Program-made: the position numbers and the translations under genes
DNA from: Nephrocerus scutellatus
Taxonomy: Eukaryota; Arthropoda; Insecta; Diptera; Pipunculidae
Direction: 5' to 3'
Assembly: GCA_947095585.1 (NCBI GenBank)
Contig: OX352761.1
Location: forward strand, 94,507,333-94,571,332
DNA: 64,000 nt
Notes under the pieces: generated by a model
The model's input: only the letters and a program-made list of their open reading frames with translations
The model's database searches: none
Told to the model about the DNA's origin: nothing
Part shown: piece by piece, positions 1-10,482 of the stretch
How positions within the stretch are numbered: the stretch's first letter is position 1
How the letters are laid out: each line of letters starts with the position of its first letter

Positions 1-130
1 GAATTGAGGGACCAATGTTGGATCTTCTACTCGCAGACGTGGCCACCATGTACTTTGTTTTGCTCTCATTTATGTGCAGCCCCAGACTTCGTGCCGTCTG
101 CTCTATATGGATGAAAGCTTCCTGTACAGC

Positions 131-972
131 TCTTTGGTTTCTACCAACGATATCAATATCGTCTGCGTAAGTCAGTATCTGAATGGACTTATAGAGGATT
201 GATCCTCTCGCCGTTACGTCAGAGTCTCGGATCACTTTCTCCAACGCCAGGTTGAAGAGGACGCAGGCCAGTCCATCCCCTTGTCGGAGCCCGTTGTAGA
301 CGTTGAATGGGCTTGATAGTGATTCGAATATTTTTACTTGGCTTACAGGTCCTGGTCAACCTACATTGTCGCGTCAGTTTATTTTGCTTTACTCTGGCTA
401 TGGTATTATAGGTGGCTTTTAAGTCTATAAAAAGATGGTGTAGTGAGTTTTGAAACTCTAGACATTTTTCCATCACCTGCCTTAGGGTGTAAATCTGATC
501 AGTTGTTGATTTGCCTGGGATGAAGCCACACTGGTATGGACCAATGATGACTCTTTGGTTTCTACCAACGATATCAATATCGTCTGCGTAAGTCAGTATC
601 TGAATGGACTTATAGAGGATTGATCCTCTCGCCGTTACGTCAGAGTCTCGGATCACTTTCTCCAACGCCAGGTTGAAGAGGACGCAGGCCAGTCCATCCC
701 CTTGTCGGAGCCCGTTGTAGACGTTGAATGGGCTTGATAGTGATTCGAATATTTTTACTTGGCTTACAGGTCCTGGTCAACCTACATTGTCGCGTCAGTT
801 TATTTTGCTTTACTCTGGCTATGGTATTATAGGTGGCTTTTAAGTCTATAAAAAGATGGTGTAGTGAGTTTTGAAACTCTAGACATTTTTCCATCACCTG
901 CCTTAGGGTGTAAATCTGATCAGTTGTTGATTTGCCTGGGATGAAGCCACACTGGTATGGACCAATGATGAC
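131..972. repeat. 421-bp perfect tandem duplication inside the RTE reverse transcriptase
   Basis: Bases 131-551 and 552-972 read as identical 421-bp units lying head to tail. The unit covers the reverse-transcriptase blocks from the QCGFIPGKST region through YADD. Because 421 is not a multiple of three, the second pass shifts frame, so the same C-terminal residues follow two different upstream stretches. Identity is far higher than that between RTE copies in this window, so the duplication is young or comes from assembly. Confidence 0.95.
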
Positions 973-1557
973 TTTAGCGTATGGGCCTATCCTGTCTTGA
1001 AGGATAGAGGAGAAAATCTCATACGCGGTACTCAACAACGTTATTCCGCGATAATTGCTGCATTTTGTTAAATCTCCCTTCTTATGTATGGGGCACAGGA
1101 TGCCTCTTCGCCAGTCTTCTGGCATAACTTCTTCTTCCCATACTTGCATTATTATCTCATGAATTGCTTGGTGTAATGTGGGGCCTCCTATTTTTATCAG
1201 TTCCGCTGGGATCCCATCAGATCCCGGGGCCTTATTATTTTTGAGACGATTTATCGCTCTGCTAACTTCGACTATGCTTGGCGGCGGCAGCATAGTATGA
1301 TCTTCAGTCATTGGTGGAGCCTCCAATTCCTCAGTTAGCTGGCCATTTAGCAACTCATGAAAGTGCTCTTCCCATCGCTCTAAGATGCCTTTAAGATCGG
1401 CGATCAGATTACCCTGTTTGTCCTTGCAGTATGTGCAACGCGGTGTATATTGCGTCATACCGCGGACTCTTTGGTAGAACTTCCGCGCCTGGTGCGGTCC
1501 TTGCTCTCGGTACTGTTACAGTTCACGGACGAGATTCTTCTCCCAGGCTGGTTTCTT

Positions 1558-2640
1558 TCACCGGTGAACTGTTTTTTCATATCTTCTGAACTCTTTATAT
1601 TCATCTTCGCGTGCCCGCGTTCTATGAGATTGTTGCATTGCTCGGTACGCAACATTCTCACGTTCAGTCGCTAGCTTACATTCGTCATCGAACCAGTCGT
1701 TTCGATCTCTACGACTACTGCCTAAGATAGAGTCAGCAGTACTAATGACAGTATTTTTAAGACGTGTCCATTTCTCTTCTACGCCCGACATCTCAGCCCC
1801 AGGACTTACTCTCCCTGCGTTTAGGGCGAGTCCTATCGCTTGACCGTAGTTGTTTCTGGTCTCTTCATTGCGAAGGGCAGCCGTGTTGACTCGAATCTGA
1901 TTCGCGGATGCAGTCTTCCGTGATGATGCAATCCGCGCTCGGAGCACCATACCAACAAGATCTATCTGGTTGCGAGTGGCTCCATCGGGAGATACCCAGG
2001 AGGCTTTGTAGATATTTTTACGCGCAAACCTTGTACTCGGAACGACAAAATTATTGCTTGCTGCCATCTCTATGACTCGTTGTCCATTGTCATTAGTGTT
2101 CTCGTGTAAGCTATGGGTGCCAATGTACTGCCTGAATACTGGCTCCCTACCTATTTTAGCATTCATATCCCCCAGAATGATTTTTACATCATACTGATGG
2201 CAGGCATGGAGTTCACGTTCGACTGATTCAAAGAATTCTTCTTTTTCATCATCTAGGGAATCCTCTGTAGGTGCGTGAACGTTTATGAGGCTTATGTTTT
2301 TAAATTTGCCCCGCACGCGAAGGGTGCATAGCCGTTCATTTACTGCATTAAAGCCGATAACGGTGGGTTTCATTCTTTTGCTGACTAGAAACCCCACCCC
2401 GAGCACATGATGTCTTGCATGACAGCTGTAATATATGTCATATTCTGATTTTTGTAAGACACCATTCCCTGTCCACCGCATCTCCTGAATTGCTGTTAAG
2501 TCAGCATTATATTTGGACAGAGTATCGGCTAGCTGCTGTGCAGCTCGAGCTCTATACAGTGAGCGTACGTTCCATGAGAAAATTCTTAAATCGTTTAGCC
2601 GTTTTCGTTGCCGTGGTCGTCGTCGTTCATCAGTGTATCC
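1558..2640 (-). pseudogene. RTE endonuclease (EEP-type) domain, broken ORF
   Basis: Apurinic-like endonuclease half of the RTE element. It nicks target DNA to prime reverse transcription. Visible motifs in order: WNVRSLY (the Asn that helps metal binding), QEMRW (catalytic Glu), SLINVHAPT, GDMNAKIG (catalytic Asp and Asn), and NQIDLV near the C-terminal end. The open frame runs from about 2640 to 1558 and then loses phase before the reverse transcriptase. No methionine is credible as the native start because the frame continues upstream of 2481 without a stop. It is one piece of the element at 1-2878. Confidence 0.75.
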
Positions 2641-2883
2641 GAGGCTGATTTTGGGTTCCGTAATAATAATTTTTTTTTACAGGCGAGGTTATTGGCCTCG
2701 CGCCAACCTTACTTTGAAGGGATTAGCCCGATCATTCAGCTTCTCCTGCATTGGAGGAAAATTACCAGCGGCCACCACGTGGAGGTTTGATCGCACTTCC
2801 ACCAGTCAGAGATAGTTACGGCCACATGCAATTCTAGAGCATTCTGTGTAATTCCCCCTATTTCTGCTGATGGCTGACCGCCA

Positions 2884-2892
2884 TTATTATTC

Positions 2893-2937
<45 letters not shown>
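2884..2937. repeat. (TTA)n/(ATT)n microsatellite
   Basis: About 17 near-perfect ATT trinucleotides directly abut the 5' side of RTE copy 1. They probably mark the insertion boundary or arose next to it. Confidence 0.9.
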
Positions 2938-2939
<2 letters not shown>

Positions 2940-3394
2940 ATAAGTTTAAAAAATCTAAAAAGGTTTTTTTTTACAAATCTTACCTGGTTAAAAATAAAAT
3001 AATTGAACAATCCTACATTTAGGAACTGAGTTACGTTATATGAATATATTTTCCTCTAAAATCAATAAGCTTAGGAAAAAGTGTTATCTCGCAAATTAAG
3101 AAAATATTCTATTTTATTATAGGTGCACTCTATAAAGTATACCAGATAGTTAGAAATATCCAAACATTCAACAAAAGACTACGAACTAATCTAAGTAGTG
3201 CTCTTTTGTTTACCTTCGTCTTCTTCTCGTACATTTTAGTTTACTTTCTATGTCTATCCACTAATTAAAACTTTTGTAAAGTTAGATGTATGAATGTATG
3301 TGTGTATGTATGATGTATGATGTTTCTATGACAAGCCTTATTCTATGGATAAAAACAATTATTTGATAGCCTAAATAATTTCTCTTCCCCTATC
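2938..3394. other. AT-rich spacer, probable 3' flank of the Tweedle gene
   Basis: No gene is seen. On the minus strand an AATAAA-type signal is readable near 3112-3117 and an AATAAG variant near 3338-3343. Either could end the Tweedle transcript. A short TGTATG-type microsatellite lies near 3287-3325. Confidence 0.5.
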
Positions 3395-4178
3395 TCAAAC
3401 TTTGTGTGTTGATGGTGGTAAATAGGAACTTCCAGGGAACACGTCTATTCCCGTTGGTATAGTGGAATATTGTTGTTGTTGTTGTCGTTGAGATTCAAAT
3501 CTTACTTCTGGGGACTGCTTAGAATTGGCAAAATTCATAACTGGGTTGACGCCTTCATTTAGCATACGAAACGTGCCGCCCAACATATCGTATTGCTTTT
3601 GAATCGCAAGTTGAGCATGCTGTGCATCTTCGAGAGTTCTGTACTTAACAAATCGAACTTTTGGTTTAGTCAATTTTCTCTCCCTGATAAGCTGCACATT
3701 GCGAGCAAATTCCGCTACATCGTGTTGCTTGCTGAAGACGTATATTGCCGTCTTTTCCTCTGTAGCGTGCTTGGCCAACTTCAATAGAGCATTCTGTAGA
3801 TAACGGTTTTCGGGTGCCTTGATGAATATAACACGAATCTTTCTCTTTATTTTGTCAATATTTTCTTGGATTTTCCCACTTTGCTCGAAGTTATCATCAG
3901 GGGCAACAAAATAGTAAAGCGTTGTGGTTAATTCCTTAGGAGCTGTGTGTAACAATTTGAGTGATGGTAATCTAATATTAATGTTTGTGCCAAGTCCATT
4001 AGTTATGGATGTTTGCTCGTAAGGCTGATAATTGTATGCCAGTCGATCGGCACTTGTCACGCCTAGAAGACACAGAAACTGAATACAGCTAATAAATTAA
4101 AATAATTTAAATTATTTTGTTAAAAATATTTTGTTTTATTAAATCCAAACATCTTACCGTAAGGCTACTTAATCGCAT
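3395..4178 (-). CDS. Twdl: Tweedle (DUF243) cuticular protein, two exons
   Basis: Structural protein of insect cuticle, secreted by epidermal cells. Exon 1 (4158-4178) encodes MRLSSLT and ends at a GTAAG donor. A 79-bp intron (4079-4157) ends in CAG. Exon 2 (3395-4078) continues in phase with FLCLLGVTSADR, completing a typical signal peptide with likely cleavage after TSA. The total is about 234 residues. The four Tweedle blocks are visible: TLYYFVAPDD, then IRVIFIKAPENRYLQ, then KTAIYVFSKQ, then KPKVRFVKYRT. A glutamine run precedes the C-terminus. A short first exon ending within the signal peptide is common in fly cuticle genes. The start is chosen because only this ATG joins in frame to give a signal peptide. 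No frame damage is seen. The exact Tweedle paralogue cannot be told. Confidence 0.9.
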
Positions 4179-4252
4179 TGTAATCCCAGAGCTGCGACAA
4201 ACTTCCTTCTCCAATTCCAATATGATATTAACCGATTCAATGGTTTCCAGTT

Positions 4253-4262
4253 ATTTTTATAC
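4253..4262 (-). promoter_or_regulatory. TATA box of the Tweedle gene
   Basis: The minus strand reads GTATAAAAATAA about 75-85 bases upstream of the ATG, leaving room for a transcription start near 4225-4232 and a 5' leader of about 50 bases. Strong TATA boxes are usual for cuticle genes. Confidence 0.6.
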
Positions 4263-4983
4263 TCATGCCAGATTTCGCAAGGTTCATAATTGAAATCATT
4301 GAGAAAAATATGAAACGATAAAATCAGAAGTAAACGTTAAGCGACGGCGATAAATGGCGAACTAATTTCTATAAAAAATCTATGTCTAATTAAATGCGAG
4401 TGTTAATGCTGTTTAACAGCCCAGGCAAAATATGCTAAGTAGTCGCAAGAACGAGTTTTTGCTTTTCATTTTCATTCATTTCTGCGGAAGAGTTGCTACT
4501 GATACGATAGCGGGTGGTTGCTGGTATATTTTGGTTTAGTTAATAAATGCTGTACAATTTATTCGATAAAGTTTTAAAACCTTCTTATGTTCACCGCTGC
4601 TATTTAGTTGAACAGTATAGCGGAAGTGCTATGGTTTCGTTCCAATAGATAGGTTTTGCAATCCGACAAGCGATGACCTTTGAGAATATCTTTTGGAATG
4701 TGTCTAAGTAGATCACAAGGTCAATTTCGCTGCATTATAATATTTGAAGCTTGCTCCACAGAAAAAACTTTGAAAGTTTTTTTCCTATTACCTATCCGTT
4801 AATTCTTTTCTCTAATCAGATCAGATCAAAGAATATACCTTTGTGTTTTTTTCGTATCAGAGAAATGTCATATATTTATAACAACATAATTTTTATTTTA
4901 GAGTTTAAGGCACGTAGGACGTGAAAAATGTATGATAGTTTTGAATTTCATTGATATAAATATTTGGGAAAAAATTTATAAAA
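4263..4983. other. Upstream flank of the Tweedle gene; no gene seen
   Basis: AT-rich non-coding DNA. It may hold the enhancers of the Tweedle gene, but no specific site is claimed. Confidence 0.4.
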
Positions 4984-5212
4984 CATGTTAGCTAATAAAA
5001 ATACATTTTTATTTAAAACGTTAAGTATTGTGCGTAGTCTGCTTTGACCTGAAGCAAATTGCAAACTCGCGTTGAATAAGTTTTCTTTGCGATTTGTTGC
5101 ATTTTTTGTGATTTGTCAATGTTTATCCAGTTCTGAGGTACGTTTAATGTTTCAAGTCTCTAGCTCAATGGGAAGTTAGTTTAAAATCAATTACGAAATT
5201 CGCAGACAGACA
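4984..5212 (+). repeat. Dispersed repeat, copy 1 of 2
   Basis: About 230 bp that matches 53748-53976 in the same orientation. Shared blocks include GCTAATAAAAATACATTTT, ATTGCAAACTCGCGTTGAAT and GTTTCAAGTCTCTA. No coding potential is seen and the family is not recognised. Ends are approximate. Confidence 0.8.
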
Positions 5213-5429
5213 TAAACGAGAGCGAACTAATAAAAATGTTTTAAAAATGGATGAACTGCACGTCGTAAAATTCCAGAGATAAAGATGCTGACGGTATCGC
5301 AGTCTTGAAGAAAAATTAAAAACAACCCATAAAAAATAAAAATTTTCATGTAAATTCTCTAATAACTAGGGATGAAATGATACCGTTAAGGTATCGACTA
5401 CCTCTACTTGATACTGGTATAAAAAGAAT

Positions 5430-6098
5430 TCGAGTTTCCGTGTTTTTGTTTGTCTGTCCTGGAATCCTGCGATCAATTTTTAACCCAATTCAAAAAATCC
5501 GATTTTATTAAAACTTTGCACACATGTGTATTTCCGGTGATAACACTTTCTATTAAAATTTTGAGCCCATATAAATTTTTTTAAAATTAACCCGATTTTC
5601 TTAAAATTTTATAGATATGTGTACCTCCGATGGGCAACACTTTTTGTAGAAATTTGGAAGTGATCGGGCCACGATGTCGGGGCCCAATACAATTTTTTTT
5701 AAAACTTACCCGATTTTTTTTAAAGTTTATACACATGTGCATCTCTGATGGACAACACTTTTTAAAAAAATTTTGGAGTGATCGGGTCACGGACTCGGGC
5801 GCCTAAACAAATTTTTTAAAAAATTCCCTCCATTTTCTTCAAATTTTATAACCATGTGTACCTACGATGGACAACGCTTTTTGTAAAAATTTGGAAGTGA
5901 TCGGGCCTCGCGGTTGAGGTTCCCATACAAGTTTTTTTTTTTTTTTTATTTACCCCATTTTCTTCAAGTTTTTACACATCTGACTCTCCGATGAATAACA
6001 CATTTTGTAAAAATTTGGAAGTGATTGGGCCACGGGGTAGGCGGGCTCCCAATGAAATTTGGATGGACAAGACTTTTTGTAAAAATTTGGTAGTGGCC
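5430..6098 (+). mobile_element. DINE-like element, head partly missing, about five core units
   Basis: Starts with the family's head-to-core transition (TCTGTCCTGGAATCCTGCG, then GATCAATTTTTAACCCA). It then carries tandem units with a period near 118 bp, each holding CCCGATTTTCTTCAAATTTT, an ACACATGTGTAT-type palindrome, GATGGACAACACTTTTTGT and GTGATCGGGCC. Units begin near 5590, 5708, 5826, 5945 and 6055. The tail is missing. It is directly followed by the foldback element. Confidence 0.75.
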
Positions 6099-6104
6099 CC
6101 AGGG

Positions 6105-6556
6105 CCTTCTCGCACAATTAATCTCGCACAATTGTTCTCAGGCAATTAATCTCGCATAATTGTTCTCGAACAATTATTCTCACACAAATATTCTCAAAAG
6201 AATAATTAGACTAATTCTTTTCGATGCAACTGCCTTATTCACATTAAAATTTTCTAATCATGACTGCATAAAAATGAATTATTAATTAAATTAATTGAGC
6301 GCATTGTATTTTACAGTGTGTCCATAATTTTCAAAAACGCCTTTTAAAAGGAAAAACTTCTTTCTAAATATAAATTAATTGAGCGCATTGTGTTTTACAG
6401 TGTGTCGATAAGCTACCAAAACGCCTTTTAAAAGAAAAAACTTCATATATTAAGTAATTTTATATTTTAGCAAAATAAAATTTTGAGAAGAATTTCCTGA
6501 GAAGAACGAGCAGAATTGTGCGAGAATAATTGTGCGAGAACAATTAGCCGGACACC
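6105..6556. mobile_element. Foldback-type element with repeated termini
   Basis: The left arm (about 6105-6200) is a run of TCTCGCACAATTGT-like units. The right arm (about 6493-6556) holds the same words inverted, such as AATTGTGCGAGAA. The middle has two tandem 84-bp units (about 6288-6371 and 6372-6455), each starting near AATTAATTGAGCGCATTG and ending in AACGCCTTTTAAAAG. No ORF is present, so it is non-autonomous. Confidence 0.7.
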
Positions 6557-7150
6557 TAAAAATGTATATAACTAAATGTTAAATTATTTTTTAATATTTA
6601 TAAACAGACAAAATATGGCTCGAATTTTGTGTAACGAAGTAGAAGTGTATTTAAATCATTGCTTACAAATATTGAAAGAGAGAACCACCCTCAAAATTAC
6701 ACTTAGTTTGAAAGGAAGCTAATGCATAATGCACTTTGTAGAGAGAAGGCATTTGCAGAAAGATATTTAAATTGACGAGATATCAGAAACGCCAAACGGG
6801 ATTAAACTACCCACAAAATTTCAAATATCCAGGACGTGTGGAAGTTCGTATAAAATGAACTTTCCCACACTTCTTATGCGCCATACGCGAATCCCGACGT
6901 CACACGCGGGATCTCAGAAATGACCCATGACACTGAGCTGCTCACAAAATTTTAGCTCTCTATATCATGTGAAAGGTGGTTAAAAAGGATGTCAAAAAAG
7001 TCGAGCAGACAGACTGACTGAGACTGAACAGGGGTCCAATAGAATTTATTAAGACGTTGAGACATTACCTAAATTACTTATACTATTCCTCCACCATTAC
7101 AATTAGTGGCATGCCAAAAGATTTTCTCGAATTCAGCTTGACATGACGTT
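6557..7150. other. Spacer without a recognisable gene
   Basis: AT-rich. The only structure noted is a short hairpin near 6836-6873 (GTGTGGAAGTTC pairing with GAACTTTCCCACAC). Confidence 0.4.
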
Positions 7151-7154
7151 GTCA

Positions 7155-7562
7155 GTTCGGTGGTGCAGTGGCTAGCACCATTGGATTCCACCAGGAGGAC
7201 ATCGGTTTAGATTCCCGGCGCGTCCAAAGAACACAATAATTTTTCTTACCATACTGATCATCTAGTTTATAAGTACACACGATACAATGCTCACATGTAC
7301 ATGTGATATACAGTTGCCGTATACTTCTATATTCACATGTACGGTTGAGTTAATGAATGAAGTAATTAACATTTATAGCCATCAATGTGGGTTTATGTGC
7401 ATATATTCTAGTTTGTAAGTGCTCTGGTGTGAACTCAACTCCACCCACCACCACAGCATTTTATTTCCTTCTTCTGTCCAATTATTTCCTAGCCCATTCT
7501 GTGCCTAGGCATTATAATGGTTCAAATCTCTAGAAGTTTGCTCTAATTATAAAAATAAAAAA
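7155..7562 (+). mobile_element. tRNA-derived SINE (family 2), copy 1
   Basis: The 5' end (about 7155-7225) looks like a degenerate tRNA: an A-box-like GGTGCAGTGGCTAGCACC and a B-box-like GGTTTAGATTCCC drive RNA polymerase III in this class. The body is about 250 bp. The 3' end reads CTGTGCC, then GCATTATAATGG, then AATTATAAAAATAAAAAATA. That 3' end resembles the tail of LINE family A in this window. A second, opposite-strand copy lies at 37615-37935. Confidence 0.75.
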
Positions 7563-8325
7563 TAAAAAATGTGCATAAAATTTATAAAATATCTACTTTT
7601 GTTTTTATTTATAAGTTTTTGTTGTATTAGTTTTAAATAAATAACTTAGCATTTTTTCTTAAGTAGTTAGTTACGATATCAATATCTCATTAAATAGCCT
7701 ATAGTCTAGTCTATATACCAAGTATAACTTGTTTATAGTTTTAATAAAATGATATTGTTTATAATAAACTTGAGTTGATGATTTGTACATAATATTTCGA
7801 TCCGGACACATTGGATAATAATATTGTTGATATGATTTAGGGTCTTATGTCTACGTCGTAATAAAGATTGAAAATTTTAAAATTAGTTTTTTCTTTCTTC
7901 TTGTTAATTTTTTATGCTCAGTTATTCTTTTGTGCATTCTAATATGTATGTGGTTTCGATAATGCAAGGTTACATTAAAACGATATAATTACGTTGGTAA
8001 GCAAACCAAAAAGCATTAGTTCTATTTACATAAACAGAAGGTACCTAGTTTTTTTAGTCTGTGAAAACAGAATTTTTGAGAAATCGTCTTTAATTTGTAC
8101 AGATGCAACTCCATTATTGCATATTGTGAGTTGCATTTGCAATGAAACTGAAAAAGTTTTACAAAATTTTACAAAAATATTGCAATACGAGTATTTTGTG
8201 ATAACATAATTCTTATTTGATTAGAATCATTTACATAATAATTTCTTTGTTTTCTGGGAAGTCCTAGGGTTTCCTATAAAGATTCCGTTCGCATAATGCG
8301 TTTTTAATTATAATGATAATACATT
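7563..8325. other. AT-rich spacer; 3' flank of the zinc-finger gene
   Basis: No gene seen. The 3' UTR of the minus-strand zinc-finger gene should lie in its right part. An AATAAG-like signal occurs near 8210-8216 on the minus strand, but no canonical signal was found close to the stop. Confidence 0.35.
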
Positions 8326-8518
8326 TTAAAGAAGCCTTTCCAGGTCTTCACTCTCAGCCTCGCTGGTAAATGAATCGGTGTCGGTGAAGTAGTCGTCGCC
8401 ACGATTTCTTCGACAGCATATCCTTCGACTGATCTCGTCGTCGCTCCAATGTTCGAACTCTTCCTTGTGATGTTCGAGAAGCATAAGTGATGGAAATAGA
8501 CTATCACAGCCACCGCAT
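8326..8518 (-). CDS. C2H2 zinc-finger protein, last coding exon
   Basis: Minus-strand terminal exon of the gene whose previous exons are at 26596-26683 and 26823-27173. The acceptor reads TTTTGTTCACATAG and the exon starts at 8518. One leading base completes the Gly codon split across the upstream donor. It encodes CGGCDSLFPSLMLLEHHKEE, a C-X2-C-X12-H-X5-H finger, then FEHWSDDE, a basic stretch rich in Arg and Cys, and an acidic end TDSFTSEAESEDLERLL with a TAA stop at 8326-8328. The phase match, the finger directly following the previous one and the clean stop make it a real host exon. Two fingers of this spacing with an acidic C-terminus suggest a nuclear or RNA-binding protein. I do not recognise the orthologue. 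Confidence 0.85.
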
Positions 8519-8579
8519 CTATGTGAACAAAAGTCAAAAGAAAAGGAAAATTCTGGTTAGTCAGCAAACGGAACAGAAA

Positions 8580-9773
8580 AGAAATTAAAAATAAAAGAAA
8601 ATTTAATTAGCTATTATGAATGCCATAAAAGTACTTGTTCAAAGTAATTACATGACGAGATGGTGGAATTGTGATTGCATGCATTTCTGCGTTTGTATGC
8701 CAAGTATACGAAGTATTCAGTTCAGTTTCATTATACAGGCAAAATCTGGCACTGGTATCCATTATTCATAATTGGTGTAACTGAATAATGGTAAATCCTG
8801 TAACTTAATGAGTGAAATTTGCGAATTTTGCGTAGTAAATTGAAAAGTTCCCATTAACAATAAAGAGGAAATTTTCCGATCAGCTAAGTTCTTAGCCAAA
8901 TTACGATTATATCAATATCAACCATGCACTGTGCGAGCCTTCATTTGTCCGATAGAACTTAAATATAAATTTTGATGGTAAACATTCCTTTTAAATGTTT
9001 CGATAACCGCTTCCGCCGAAGAAAAAAGCAAAGATGTATAGAGGCAAAGGTATAACGACGAATACTTTAAAAAACCTACAAATAAAATATTCTGTTTTTT
9101 ACTAATAGAGAGATAATATAAAATTCCGTATCAAAACGTTCTCGACTATTGCGTACAATTTGTTGGTGCCTTTAATTTATTCGTCTGAGTGAATTCAGAA
9201 GTTCCGTCATGTTCTGGACAGTTATAAGGGTTTTAGACACTTATACCAGCAAATTAAAACGTCCACAATAATGTGGGAGTTTCATTGTTTTAAAGGAAAT
9301 TATTCCGATTTGTAAACATCTGATGTGTTGTTTCTGCCAACGAATGGATTAATACCTCTGGCTTAACATAATAATTCGTACCGCTATTTGCGGAAAATGT
9401 TGCGGAAATGAAATGGTATCAAATATTCAAGAACTCGCACATACATTCCTTGTAAACCTATCCGTACATATTGCAACATGTCATTAGCTTCAATTAAAAT
9501 TCTCAATTTTCATGCAAAATTCCTCATACAACATAAGCCAGCTATTTCATTGCACTTCAATTGTAACGTATAAACGCCTTGTATGACGTACATACTGCCA
9601 ATTGAATTCAATTAAATTTACTTCGTCTGCAGATATATTGTTATTTATTTACATATTTAAAACAATCATTCTATTAAAAGTGATAACGACTTTTTGTTAT
9701 TTCTTTACGATTAAGTTGTCTATTTGGTTATCATAATTAAGGTCGACGAAAATTCAAGAATTTGTTTGCTTAT
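8580..9773. other. Intronic DNA without recognised features
   Basis: AT-rich sequence inside the large intron. No coding, repeat or structural signal was found. Confidence 0.4.
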
Positions 9774-9889
9774 AACGGGTGTTTTTTTGGGAGGTTTGTT
9801 TTTCCGATAGATGTCGTTTTATTTTATGACAGTTGTTTTGACAGCTCAAAGTGGCATTTCTACTCAGTATTGTTTGGCAAATCATTATG

Positions 9890-9922
<33 letters not shown>

Positions 9923-10085
9923 ACATTTGTGAAAAATAGTCGTGGTAGCCATATGCCAGAAATTGTGTTTAAATGTTAAATGCCAAAAAATTATCTACCA
10001 AATAAAAAAAAATTTTGGTCATTTCATAATTTTATATGTGTTTTATTCAAAAAAAAAATCGGCAACCTCTTAAAAAAACACGTTA
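9774..10085 (+). mobile_element. MITE, copy 1 (left half of a palindrome)
   Basis: About 310 bp bounded by short inverted ends, AACGGGTGTTTTTTT at left and AAAAAAACACGTTA at right, with TA at the outer edge. It holds a poly-A run of about 27 bases and no ORF. TA flanks and the terminus style suggest a Tc1/mariner-mobilised MITE; this is inference. Confidence 0.75.
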
Positions 10086-10090
10086 TATCT

Positions 10091-10160
10091 AACGGGTGTT
10101 TTTTTAAGAGGTTGCCGATTTTTTTTTTGAATAAAACACATATAAAATTATGAAATGACC
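10091..10160. mobile_element. Truncated MITE end (third copy)
   Basis: Seventy bases identical to the start of the following full copy (10170 onward), from AACGGGTGTTTTTTTAAGAG to ATGAAATGACC. They sit between the two inverted full copies. Confidence 0.8.
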
Positions 10161-10169
10161 GTTATATCT

Positions 10170-10333
10170 AACGGGTGTTTTTTTAAGAGGTTGCCGATTT
10201 TTTTTTTGAATAAAACACATATAAAATTATGAAATGACCAAAATTTTTTTTTATTTGGTAGATAATTTTTTGGCATTTAACATTTAAACACAATTTCTGG
10301 CATATGGCTACCACGACTATTTTTCACAAATGT

Positions 10334-10366
<33 letters not shown>

Positions 10367-10482
10367 CATAATGATTTGCCAAACAATACTGAGTAGAAAT
10401 GCCACTTTGAGCTGTCAAAACAACTGTCATAAAATAAAACGACATCTATCGGAAAAACAAACCTCCCAAAAAAACACCCTTT
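10170..10482 (-). mobile_element. MITE, copy 2 (inverted right half of a palindrome)
   Basis: Reverse complement of 9774-10085, ending in CCTCCCAAAAAAACACCC and then TTTATA. The poly-T run at 10336-10366 corresponds to the poly-A run of copy 1. Its last 120 bases are part of the 2277-bp duplication and recur at 12632-12759. Confidence 0.8.

Larger units (their letters stand above)
1..2878 (-). mobile_element. RTE-type non-LTR retrotransposon, copy 1 (cut by window edge)
   Basis: On the minus strand this reads as an endonuclease plus reverse transcriptase LINE of the RTE kind, a group whose proteins are often annotated as 'craniofacial development protein 2-like'. The 5' side is at right. Around 2590-2470 the endonuclease starts with RIFSWNVRSLY and QEMRWTG, and near 2170 it has the catalytic GDMNAKIG. 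The reverse transcriptase follows at 1458-1 with NNKAPGSDGIPAELIK, YRGITLLS, a QCGFIPGKST block and YADD near 170. The frame is broken by shifts near 1560 and 1460 and by a 421-bp tandem duplication, so it is not active. The 3' end lies beyond base 1. The right boundary is placed where a TTA/ATT microsatellite starts. RTE assignment is inferred from motif style. Confidence 0.85.
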
